From Nitrospirota bacterium (GTDB taxonomy: Bacteria; UBA2233): DNA of 13,170 nt. Both the position numbers and the translations under genes were made by a program. Below, in pieces: positions 1 to 6,169 of the stretch. The notes under the pieces are model-generated. The model was not told the origin of the DNA. It was given only the letters and a program-made list of their open reading frames with translations, and did not search any database. The first letter of the stretch is position 1. Each line of letters begins with the position of its first letter. Location: the NCBI GenBank assembly GCA_011620345.1, contig WOZJ01000062.1:1-13170 (forward strand), read 5' to 3'.

Positions 1-1172
1 CTTGGGCCTGGCTCCAACGTGATCTTCCCCCCATGCTCCTCGATGATCCGGGCAGACAACGGAAGCCCGAGACCAATCCCTTTCTCTTTGGTCGTGTAAA
101 AAGGGATGAAGAGCTTTGGAATCTCCTTGGGGTCCACACCAGACCCCGTATCTTGGATATCCACCCGAAGGAACGCCTTCGACCAATGAACCCCGCAGGA
201 CACCTCTCCGCCGCCCTCGATCGCCTGGAGGGCGTTGAGGACGAGGTTCAAAAACACTTGCTTGAGCTTGTTGCCATCGACACGGAGCACTGCGGGCTCT
301 TTCCCGTAGTTCTTAACGAGCGTGACTCCGCGAGATTTCGCCTCGTACGCCGTAAGGATCAGCACCTCTTCGAGGATCTCTTTGATATCGTGAGGGGCCT
401 CGTGGAGGCCAGACGGCCTCGCGAAATCGAGAAACTGCTCGATAAGCAAGTTAATGCGCTTCACCTCGTTGTTGAGCACGGTGATGTCGTCCGTTACCTG
501 ACAAAATCGGCAAAACTCCGGCGCTTGGCGCTGGATGGCGTAAAGAAGCATGTTGATTACGTTTAAAGGGTTCCGGATCTCGTGCGCAAGCCCGGCAGAT
601 AGCTCGCCTAGGCTCACGAGCCGCTCTTTGTCGGCGATCTCCTTTTGGGCCTGAACCACCTGGCTATGCAACCTGGCGTTCTCGATAGCCATCGCGGAGT
701 GAAGCGCCGAGAGGTTGGCAAGCTCGAGCTCTTCTTGGCTAAGCGCCTTGGCAAACGACCAGTAGATGTTCATTACACCGATCACGACACCCTGTACGCT
801 CAAAGGAACGCTAAGCAGGCTCACGAGCCCCTCCTCTTGGAGAAGCGCCTTGTATACGAGCCTGTCCTCCCTGGAAATGTCCGGAATAAAGATGGGGGAG
901 TTGGTTTTTACGACCTCTCCCACGAGCGAGCCGGCTACCTCCAGGGGGGGTTTTTTTGTATACCCTTCCGAGCCCAAGTAGTGCGCTTTGATATAAAGGA
1001 TTTCTTCATCTTCGTCGAGGAGCAGGATTGACACAATCCTGGCATCCAGAAGGCTCGAAACGACCCGGGTGATGCCCTGGAGCGTATCCTCCAGGGATCC
1101 AGGGTTGGAATACATCGTAACGATCGCCCTGGATGCCTTGAGCAGCTTCGATTCTTCAACTCGTTCTAGCAT
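1..1172 (-). CDS. GAF-domain sensor histidine kinase (partial, runs off left edge)
   Basis: This is an open frame of about 390 residues from ATG at 1172 to the window edge, with no stop. Residues about 20-165 look like a GAF sensor domain ending in an AIENARL linker. They are followed by a HisKA dimerisation domain with the H-box LSAGLAHEIRNPLNVI (phosphorylated His about residue 197). A HATPase_c domain follows, with the N-box (LKQVFLNLVLNALQAIEGG), G1 (DTGSGVD) and G2 (GIGLGLP) all intact. No signal peptide or membrane segment is seen, so it should act in the cytosol and phosphorylate a response regulator, probably encoded beyond the left edge. Its ATG overlaps the end of the hesA-like gene by 7 bases, so it is translationally coupled to the nif operon. 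A role in nif control is inferred from position only. Odd points are a CRFC motif at residues 221-224 and an A7C7 run in the GAF coding region. Confidence 0.9.
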   Translation of the reverse strand, partial: MLERVEESKLLKASRAIVTMYSNPGSLEDTLQGITRVVSSLLDARIVSILLLDEDEEILYIKAHYLGSEGYTKKPPLEVAGSLVGEVVKTNSPIFIPDISREDRLVYKALLQEEGLVSLLSVPLSVQGVVIGVMNIYWSFAKALSQEELELANLSALHSAMAIENARLHSQVVQAQKEIADKERLVSLGELSAGLAHEIRNPLNVINMLLYAIQRQAPEFCRFCQVTDDITVLNNEVKRINLLIEQFLDFARPSGLHEAPHDIKEILEEVLILTAYEAKSRGVTLVKNYGKEPAVLRVDGNKLKQVFLNLVLNALQAIEGGGEVSCGVHWSKAFLRVDIQDTGSGVDPKEIPKLFIPFYTTKEKGIGLGLPLSARIIEEHGGKITLEPGP

Positions 1173-1891
1173 GCCTGGCAAACACACCCGGTTCTTTTTT
1201 TGAGCTTGATCTTCTTGACTTCCAAAGGCATCACCCGGATTAGCCCTAGCATGCCGTAGTACTCTTTTGCGCCCATCCCCAAGAAAGAGACGGCCACGAG
1301 CGCTCCCAAGCATCCCATGAGCCCTGCATGGGCCCCGAGCACGCCAAAGCGCGGGTCCCAGGATGGAAAGCTGGGAAACAGGCAAAAAAGACACGGCGTT
1401 CTTGGCGGGTCCAAAAGAACGACCTGCCCCTCGAAGGCGTACATGGCAAGCTCCAAAAGCGGGGTTTGCGTTCGCATGGCAAACCGTCCAAGCGCTTCTC
1501 TGTCCTTGAAATTATGGCGGCAATCGACGACGAGGTCCGGCTTGGGCTGCAAAGCGTCAAGATCGAGGTCTCGAACAAACCCAGAGAGCGCATGAACGCG
1601 CGTCGTTTTACTGAAACGCTGAATCGCTTCTTTGGCAAGCTCTGCCCTTGGCCGCCCGAGGCCGTCTTCGGGCATCAAGATCTGACGGTTCAAGTCTTCA
1701 AGGGTAAGGACCCCTTCGTGCACGAGAGTAAGCTCGCCCACGCCAGCCGCCGCCAGCTCGAGCGCAAGAGGCCCACCTAGCCCCCCCACGCCGGCCACAA
1801 GCACGCTTGAAGACGCAAGCCTTCTTTGAGCCTCGATGCCAAACCCGGGCAGTGCGATCTGCCTTGCAAACCGCCGGTAGGACTCCTCCAT
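1166..1891 (-). CDS. hesA: HesA/MoeB/ThiF-family E1-like protein in nif operon
   Basis: This 241-residue protein has the ThiF/MoeB/HesA fold: a Rossmann glycine loop GVGGLGG (residues 34-40), the DLNRQ motif (66-70), VVDCRHNF (121-128), and two cysteine pairs for structural zinc (C167/C170 in TPCLFCLFP; C236, C238 and C241 at the extreme C terminus). Family members normally adenylate the C-terminal Gly-Gly of a small sulfur-carrier protein. HesA genes occur in nif clusters of cyanobacteria, Frankia and Paenibacillus, probably serving metal-cluster or molybdenum cofactor supply. Compared with E. coli MoeB, the ATP/Mg residues Asp62, Lys86 and Asp130 align with Gly60, Arg82 and His126, while Arg73 is kept as Arg69, so normal adenylation is doubtful. 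It starts 7 bases after nifI2, with AGGGGA just upstream of the ATG. No small carrier protein gene is visible nearby. The family is clear; the exact function is not. Confidence 0.85.
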   Translation of the reverse strand: MEESYRRFARQIALPGFGIEAQRRLASSSVLVAGVGGLGGPLALELAAAGVGELTLVHEGVLTLEDLNRQILMPEDGLGRPRAELAKEAIQRFSKTTRVHALSGFVRDLDLDALQPKPDLVVDCRHNFKDREALGRFAMRTQTPLLELAMYAFEGQVVLLDPPRTPCLFCLFPSFPSWDPRFGVLGAHAGLMGCLGALVAVSFLGMGAKEYYGMLGLIRVMPLEVKKIKLKKRTGCVCQAC

Positions 1892-1898
1892 GGGTCCC

Positions 1899-2303
1899 CT
1901 AAGAGAGCAGCTCCTTTTCGCCCGTCCTTACTGCGTAGGTCTCTTCAAGGGGCAAAACGAACACCCGACCATCGCCCGCGTTACCGGTTTGATTGACTTC
2001 GAGGATCGCTTTGAGAGTATCTTCGATCTTTTCGTCTTCCACGACGATCTCGATGAGCCTTTTTGGGACAAACTGCAAGGGCCGGTGAATCTGGTGTTCG
2101 AGCGCGTACCTAGCGGGGGTCATGTTCAGCCTGCCAGGCCCCTCAATGGCTTCCATCTCCGGGTCGATCTCGCTCATCACCCCGCCCTGCTTACCCCTGC
2201 CGAGCACCGCATGCAGCGTCATGCCCGTCACGCCGACCCTCTCGAGCGCTTTTTTCGTCTCGGGGACAAGCGCCCTCCGGATGATGGCCACAACCTCTTT
2301 CAT
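1899..2303 (-). CDS. nifI2: NifI2, PII-like nitrogenase switch-off protein
   Basis: This 134-residue PII-superfamily protein begins MKEVVAIIRR. It has the GRGKQGGV segment that leads into the T-loop, a T-loop region rich in charged residues (about 45-80), and the B-loop TGNAGDGRVFV followed by TYAVRTGE near the C terminus. In methanogens NifI1 and NifI2 form a complex that binds dinitrogenase and inhibits it when 2-oxoglutarate is low. The same role is expected here, but has not been shown for this organism. It is longer than typical GlnB (112 residues), mainly through an enlarged T-loop, which fits NifI2 rather than GlnB or GlnK. The ATG overlaps the nifI1 stop by 4 bases, so the two should be made in step. 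The classical uridylylated tyrosine context of GlnB is not recognisable. Confidence 0.88.
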   Translation of the reverse strand: MKEVVAIIRRALVPETKKALERVGVTGMTLHAVLGRGKQGGVMSEIDPEMEAIEGPGRLNMTPARYALEHQIHRPLQFVPKRLIEIVVEDEKIEDTLKAILEVNQTGNAGDGRVFVLPLEETYAVRTGEKELLS

Positions 2304-2617
2304 AGCCCCCTTTCCCCCGTACGGATGGTGTAGGCATCGAGAACGTCCGTTACGAAGATCCGACCATCGCCGATATTTCCCGTCCGCGCGGCCTCCATGA
2401 CCGTCTCGACGACCTTTGGCACGTCCTCATCCTCTAGAACCATCAAGAGCATGACCTTGGGCAGCTCGTCGTAATGAACAGACCCGACGACAACCCCTTT
2501 TTGCTTACCCCTCCCGAACACGTGCATCTTGGTGAGCGAAGGATACCCTTCGGCCTCGAGTTTCAAAACCACCTCGTACTCTTTCTCGGGCCGGATAATC
2601 GCCCGGACCATCTTCAC
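2300..2617 (-). CDS. nifI1: NifI1, PII-like nitrogenase switch-off protein
   Basis: This 105-residue PII-like protein starts MKMVRAIIRP. It has the HVFGRGKQKGVVVG segment before a short T-loop and the B-loop RTGNIGDGRIFV followed by AYTIRTGERG. Its shortness and the GRGKQ motif match NifI1 (the GlnB-like protein 1 of nif clusters) better than GlnB or GlnK. With NifI2 it is expected to sense 2-oxoglutarate and ATP/ADP and block NifH docking on NifDK after ammonium addition. The start is GTG at 2617, five bases after AGGAGG; an internal ATG two codons later is less well spaced. It lies 16 bases after the second nifX-like gene. In archaea and many anaerobes the pair sits between nifH and nifD, so this location at the tail of the maturation genes is unusual. 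Confidence 0.88.
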   Translation of the reverse strand: MKMVRAIIRPEKEYEVVLKLEAEGYPSLTKMHVFGRGKQKGVVVGSVHYDELPKVMLLMVLEDEDVPKVVETVMEAARTGNIGDGRIFVTDVLDAYTIRTGERGL

Positions 2618-2633
2618 GGCACCCTCCTAACGT

Positions 2634-3110
2634 TTAGTGTATCTCCAGTTGCCTTTGCTTCGTCGACTTCGTGCGACGAGCGAGTTCCGATTTGGGAGCT
2701 AGGAGCTGCTTGAGCCAAGGAGGAGGGTCTTTTTCGATCGCCCGGACGAGCTTTTGCAAAAACCCCTCGACGGTCTCTCCTGCTTTAACCTTGACGGGGC
2801 TGATCCCGATCCGCACCAGCGCAACCGTGACCTCCGGCCCGATCTCGCCGGCTACGATCACGTCGGTCCCCTTAAGGGCCTCGAGCTTGTCCATAATCCC
2901 GCTCGAACCTGACGCCTTGAGATGGTGGAACGACAAGACGCTTTCGATCCACGCCCCTGCCCCGTCGAGCCTGTACACGACGAAACGCTTGGCCCTGCCG
3001 AAGTGCTCTGTCAGGTGAAGGAGGTCGTCGGATGCGAACGCAACCTTAATACCAAGCCCGTCCTCGGGCTGCCTGGAAGTCAAACGAATGCTCGAGAAGG
3101 GAGCTTCCAT
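2634..3110 (-). CDS. Second NifX-like FeMo-cofactor-binding domain protein
   Basis: I place the start at ATG 3110, which has AGGAGG nine bases upstream overlapping the fdxB stop; the longer frame back to 3245 would overlap most of the ferredoxin gene in another frame. The 158-residue product has a roughly 20-residue leader, then a NifX/NifB C-terminal-type domain (IKVAFASDD, EHFGRAKRFVVY, VIVAGEIGPEV) and a DPPPWLK motif that matches NPPPWIR in the upstream nifX. It ends in a basic tail, ELARRTKSTKQRQLEIH. Relatives (NifX, NifY, VnfX) bind NifB-co, VK-cluster or FeMo-co and pass them to NifEN or apo-NifDK. It may be a NifY-like or dedicated cofactor carrier. I leave the symbol blank because NifX, NifY and orphan family members cannot be told apart here. 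Confidence 0.82.
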   Translation of the reverse strand: MEAPFSSIRLTSRQPEDGLGIKVAFASDDLLHLTEHFGRAKRFVVYRLDGAGAWIESVLSFHHLKASGSSGIMDKLEALKGTDVIVAGEIGPEVTVALVRIGISPVKVKAGETVEGFLQKLVRAIEKDPPPWLKQLLAPKSELARRTKSTKQRQLEIH

Positions 3111-3119
3111 CGTATCCCC

Positions 3120-3125
3120 CCTCCT
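3120..3125 (-). promoter_or_regulatory. Ribosome binding site of second nifX-like gene (decides start)
   Basis: AGGAGG on the minus strand, nine bases before ATG 3110, overlaps the fdxB stop codon. It rules in the short form of the nifX-like gene and suggests coupling to fdxB. Confidence 0.75.
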
Positions 3126-3402
3126 ATGCCAGCATCCGTTCGGCATGGGAAAAGCACTTCTTTGGGCAGGCACGCTGGCAGGACTGGCATCCGATGCATT
3201 CGTCAGGGCGTGCCAGCCCCATGACCATCCGCCCATCTTCGTCATCTTCTAGCTCCTTGAGCATGAGAACATCGCACCCACATATCTTATAACATCTTCC
3301 GCATCCAAGACACTTGTCCGTATCGATCGCCTGCACGAATTTAGGGGTCCAGGGCCTGCCAGAGGCGTTGAATGAAACGAGCAACCCCGAAGCTTCAGCC
3401 AT
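3124..3402 (-). CDS. fdxB: nif-specific 2[4Fe-4S] ferredoxin (ferredoxin III, FdxB type)
   Basis: The start is ATG 3402, with AAGGAG six bases upstream; a TTG further up would lack such a site. The 92-residue product has two ferredoxin motifs: CLGCGRCYKIC (C31, C34, C37, C41) and CIGCQSCQRAC (C69, C72, C75, C79), each followed by a normal proline or variant context, giving two [4Fe-4S] clusters. The WTPKFVQAID segment before the first motif is typical of the nif-associated ferredoxin III family. It probably carries electrons to nitrogenase or to the NifB/NifEN assembly steps. Extra cysteines at C43 and C83 are not part of the standard ligand set. It lies 45 bases after nifT, the longest internal gap in the operon. 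Confidence 0.9.
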   Translation of the reverse strand: MAEASGLLVSFNASGRPWTPKFVQAIDTDKCLGCGRCYKICGCDVLMLKELEDDEDGRMVMGLARPDECIGCQSCQRACPKKCFSHAERMLA

Positions 3403-3408
3403 GACTCT

Positions 3409-3414
3409 CTCCTT
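3409..3414 (-). promoter_or_regulatory. fdxB ribosome binding site (decides start)
   Basis: AAGGAG on the minus strand lies six bases before ATG 3402 and selects it over an upstream TTG at 3438. Confidence 0.75.
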
Positions 3415-3447
3415 CATTTTAAGCTTATCGCTTGCCAAATAGGGCCT

Positions 3448-3648
3448 TTAAACCCGTCTCAACTCGAGCGTGACGGGAAGCTTGCCTTCGAGCGCCCCCG
3501 GCGGAACGAGCAGTCGAAAGCCGTTTGAAAGCGTGAGAACCTCCCCCAAATCCTCGAGCTTGCGCTCGAGAACCTCTTCTTCCAAGTCTTTCTTGGCGAT
3601 GTAGACGGTCAGCTTCCCGCTTGGAGTCCTACGAATCGTCGCCTTCAC
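3448..3648 (-). CDS. nifT: NifT/FixU small nif protein
   Basis: This 66-residue protein begins with a GTG at 3648, eight bases after AAGGAG. Features of the NifT/FixU family are the opening MIRR-like segment (ATIRRTPSGKLTVYIAKKDLEE), a central LTLSNGFRLLVPP matching the family's LxNGWxLYI stretch, and an ending LPVTLELRRV. The length fits the family (about 65-75 residues). NifT is found in many nif operons but its role is not established; mutants in several bacteria show little effect. It follows nifW by 18 bases. The family call is good; no function can be read from the sequence. Confidence 0.85.
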   Translation of the reverse strand: MKATIRRTPSGKLTVYIAKKDLEEEVLERKLEDLGEVLTLSNGFRLLVPPGALEGKLPVTLELRRV

Positions 3649-3666
3649 CCTGTTTTCTCCTTCAAT

Positions 3667-3966
3667 TCAAATCGATACGCCGCATTCGGCCTGGCACTCG
3701 ACACATGGGTTTGCGAGCCCTTTCTTCCGAACCTCTTCCCGGATGACCTCGCCGTAGGCTTTAAGGAGCGAGAGCCGAAGAAACTTGATAGCCTCTTCCT
3801 CGTTAGGCTTTGGCTCTCTGGCCTCGATTCGGGCCTTGTAGGCCCGAAAGCGCCGAAGCAGGGGCACCCTGAACGCCTCGATTACCCCTTGGTCGTAAGC
3901 GACCCCGAAAAACTCGAAAAATTCCTCGGCCCGCTCGAGCCTATAGAACGCCTCCATCGTCTTCAT
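3667..3966 (-). CDS. nifW: NifW-like nitrogenase-stabilising/protective protein with Cys-rich tail
   Basis: This 99-residue protein shows the NifW pattern: a short helix with LERAEEFFEFFGVAYD (residues 10-25), then VPLLRRFRAYKARI (34-47), then LSLLKAYGEVIREEV (65-79). NifW is reported to interact with nitrogenase and help protect NifDK from oxygen or aid its maturation. Known NifW proteins end shortly after this helix. Here the protein continues into GLANPCVECQAECGVSI, with cysteines 88, 91 and 95 (C-x2-C-x3-C), which could bind a metal or cluster or form disulfides. The ATG overlaps the stop of the DUF269 gene by 4 bases, so translation is coupled. NifW is assigned from pattern recall, and DUF683 was considered and does not fit. 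Confidence 0.8.
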   Translation of the reverse strand: MKTMEAFYRLERAEEFFEFFGVAYDQGVIEAFRVPLLRRFRAYKARIEAREPKPNEEEAIKFLRLSLLKAYGEVIREEVRKKGLANPCVECQAECGVSI

Positions 3967-4430
3967 GGGGTGCTAGCAACCTCTTTGAACCGGTCGAATA
4001 GCGCCTTGGCTTTGCAGGTCGCGTTGCGCGCGTCGCAAAGAAGCTTCTCCAACGAAGAAAACCCAAATGCCTGTGCATCCCTGAGGGTTTTATCGAGCAC
4101 GACGAGCCTGCCCGCATAGATCACGACTCTGCCAAACCCCTCGGAGGAAACCTCCAGAACCATCTGGAAAAACCCTCCTGTGTCGCGCTCTAAGGTAACG
4201 GCTATCGACCTGTAAAACGCCCGGATTTTTTCGAGTGTTGCGGAATCGAGAGGGGAGCAAGACGACCCATCCCCCTTCTTGGGCTTTATGAGTCCGCCGA
4301 GCAGCTCTTCATCGCTTTTGGCATCCAGCGTGCCGTAAAGATCGTTCGCCCTAAGCTGGCTGGCCAAATCCTTCAGGAACGTCCCCTCGAAAGAGCCCGT
4401 AGGCTGGCCAGAGGGCTCTTCTGCCCTCAT
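3963..4430 (-). CDS. NifX-associated nitrogen fixation protein (DUF269)
   Basis: This 155-residue protein matches the DUF269 NifX-associated family in length and in segments such as FLKDLASQLRANDLYG (19-34), KIRAFYRSIAV (about 88-98), GFGRVVIYAGRLVVLDKTLRDAQAFGF (about 117-143) and a final helix. The family is found almost only beside nifX in nif clusters; its biochemical role is not established. It overlaps nifX by 4 bases upstream and nifW by 4 bases downstream, which fits coupled expression with cofactor-assembly proteins. A DUF683 gene often follows this family but none is present here. Confidence 0.86.
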   Translation of the reverse strand: MRAEEPSGQPTGSFEGTFLKDLASQLRANDLYGTLDAKSDEELLGGLIKPKKGDGSSCSPLDSATLEKIRAFYRSIAVTLERDTGGFFQMVLEVSSEGFGRVVIYAGRLVVLDKTLRDAQAFGFSSLEKLLCDARNATCKAKALFDRFKEVASTP

Positions 4431-4804
4431 AGGGCCGCATCCCTTACGAGAATCTTGCGAATCCAGGGCGGCGGGTTCGTGCCCAGCATGGCAACGAGCC
4501 TTTTGAGGACATCTAAAATCTCGTCCGTTTCCTTGGCCTTGATCGGGTGGATTCGCTTGCCGACAAGCCTTGCCGCAGCGCTCGGGCCGATCTGTGCCAT
4601 GTACACGATCGCGCAGCCATCCAACGCCTCGATCTTTCCATTCAGCTTGTCTTCACTCTCGGGCCCGCCTTGTCCCTCGAGGAACGCAAGCTCGGATACG
4701 AACCGGTAGCCCTCAGGGTCCACTTCGTAGAAGAACATCCTTTTGGACCTTCCAAAATGGGCGTCGATATGGACGCCGTCCTCGCTGGCAAACGCTACCT
4801 TCAT
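4427..4804 (-). CDS. nifX: NifX, NifB-co/VK-cluster carrier
   Basis: This 125-residue single-domain protein begins MKVAFASEDGVHIDAHFGRSKRMFFYEV, the hallmark of the NifX/NifB C-terminal family, and ends with the NPPPWIRKIL motif common in NifX. NifX binds NifB-co and the VK-cluster (a FeMo-co precursor) and exchanges them with NifEN. It lies directly after nifN, the usual NifENX order, with the ATG overlapping the nifN stop by 4 bases. It is one of three NifX-type domains in the operon, alongside the C-terminal domain of NifB and the gene at 2634-3110. Confidence 0.93.
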   Translation of the reverse strand: MKVAFASEDGVHIDAHFGRSKRMFFYEVDPEGYRFVSELAFLEGQGGPESEDKLNGKIEALDGCAIVYMAQIGPSAAARLVGKRIHPIKAKETDEILDVLKRLVAMLGTNPPPWIRKILVRDAAL

Positions 4805-6165
4805 CCAACTTCCTCCAATCCAAAGTGGCTTACTCCGTGATGCTCTCTTTCTTCGAGTTTTTGCTCTTCCAACTCCAAAAGGACGTTTGCGATGTCGGCA
4901 AGGAGCCGTGCCGAGCCTTTGTATCCCACCTTCGAGCGCATCGCCCCTCCAACACGGTCAAATACGGGCATTCCCATCCGAAAGAGGGGAATATCCAGCC
5001 TTTTGGCAAGACGCGCCGCCCTTGCGCTGGCTACGAGCAAGTCTGAGCCCGCCGCCATCCGCTCCAAATCGCCCAGGTCTCCGATCGTGACCTCTTCGGC
5101 TTCGATTGCGCCAAGCGCAGGCCCGTTGGCCGGGGCGATGAGCGCTTGAAGCTCCATGCCGGCCTCTTTGGCAAGCTGGGCGACGGCCAAAAGTTCGTCT
5201 GGTTCGAGCGCGGCACTGAGCTTCTTTCCTCCCGTAAAGAAATGCGCATCGAGCATGGTATCCAAAAGCCGCTCCCTGTCGCGCTGGATCTTTTGGGGCA
5301 CCTTCCCGCCAGAAAGCTCGATTAGCGCGGATACAAACCTGTCCGTCGCTTGCAGCCCAGTTACCGAGTCAAAAACCCGGTAGGGAACGCCAAAGCCCTC
5401 TTGAAGCCTCCTTGCCGCCCCCTCGACGCTTTTCCCAAACGCGAGCGTCATACGGGCAAACGGCATCTTCCCCAACTCCTCGAGCCTGGTTCCGTCCATG
5501 ACGACGGGCCGAAACCCCCTGCCGGACAGCCTTCCGTCCATCCCAAGCGATAGATCGGGAAGGACGATAGGGGTCAGCCCGAAGGCTTGGATTAGTCCCT
5601 TGATCTCGTCCACGTCCCCCGGGGCGAACCCTGCGCTAGGTAAGACATTGAGGAGGTTTCCCCCGGAAATCGGCTTCAAGGCGCTATCTTCCGGGATCAG
5701 CCCGCTTACGAGGGCTTCCAGCATCAAGGCGAACCCGTCTTCAAGGCTTCCTTGAAAATCAGGCGCGTTTGCAAAGACCAGCGGCGTTTTGAACTCTGGA
5801 TGGTCACTCTTGAAGTTCTCGAGCATACCCCTTACGTCTTCCCCGCGCGTCTCTGAGAGCGCCGTGGCGATGACCCCGATCATGGAGGGGTGAAACTTTT
5901 GGGAGAGCTTAAGGAGCGCCCTTCGCAGGTTCTCCTCGCCCCCTAAGATAACGGGCATTTCGCTTAAAGCAGACGTTCCCATCGGGGCAGGTTCTCTGAA
6001 ATGGCGGGTAAAAAACACCTTGGCGAACGAAGCACACCCCTGGGCCCCGTGAAGAAGCGGCATCGCGCCCGCTACACCCAAAAGCGCCATGGCCGCACCA
6101 AGCGGCCTCGAGAGCTTCAAGGGGTCAACAGAGACGTCTTTTTTGATAGAAACCGCCCTGGCCAT
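4801..6165 (-). CDS. nifN: NifN, FeMo-cofactor scaffold subunit
   Basis: I set the start at ATG 6165, giving 454 residues; a longer frame to 6252 overlaps nifE and its extra residues are low-complexity and unlike NifN. GAGGTG lies seven bases before this ATG, and the gap to nifE is 4 bases. The N terminus has DPLKLSRPLGAAMALLG and LLHGAQGC with Cys44, the same number as the NifN ligand of the O-cluster in Azotobacter vinelandii NifEN. Then come FTRHFREPAP, SEMPVILGG and SETRGEDV, matching the nitrogenase component 1 beta-like fold. With NifE it forms the alpha2beta2 scaffold on which NifB-co is matured to FeMo-co with molybdenum and homocitrate. The position matching the third NifK cysteine is not a cysteine (IATALSETRGED), as expected for a subunit that gives only one ligand. 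Confidence 0.95.
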   Translation of the reverse strand: MARAVSIKKDVSVDPLKLSRPLGAAMALLGVAGAMPLLHGAQGCASFAKVFFTRHFREPAPMGTSALSEMPVILGGEENLRRALLKLSQKFHPSMIGVIATALSETRGEDVRGMLENFKSDHPEFKTPLVFANAPDFQGSLEDGFALMLEALVSGLIPEDSALKPISGGNLLNVLPSAGFAPGDVDEIKGLIQAFGLTPIVLPDLSLGMDGRLSGRGFRPVVMDGTRLEELGKMPFARMTLAFGKSVEGAARRLQEGFGVPYRVFDSVTGLQATDRFVSALIELSGGKVPQKIQRDRERLLDTMLDAHFFTGGKKLSAALEPDELLAVAQLAKEAGMELQALIAPANGPALGAIEAEEVTIGDLGDLERMAAGSDLLVASARAARLAKRLDIPLFRMGMPVFDRVGGAMRSKVGYKGSARLLADIANVLLELEEQKLEEREHHGVSHFGLEEVG

Positions 6166-6169
6166 CTTC

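Noticed and set aside
33-1031. Plus-strand frames at 33-566 and 645-1031.
   Set aside because: They are antisense to the histidine kinase, whose domains read without break on the minus strand.
3422-3437. Possible internal sigma-54 promoter before fdxB (minus strand TGGCAAGCGATAAGCT).
   Set aside because: GG and GC are correctly spaced, but three other positions differ and the start of transcription would fall inside the fdxB ribosome site.
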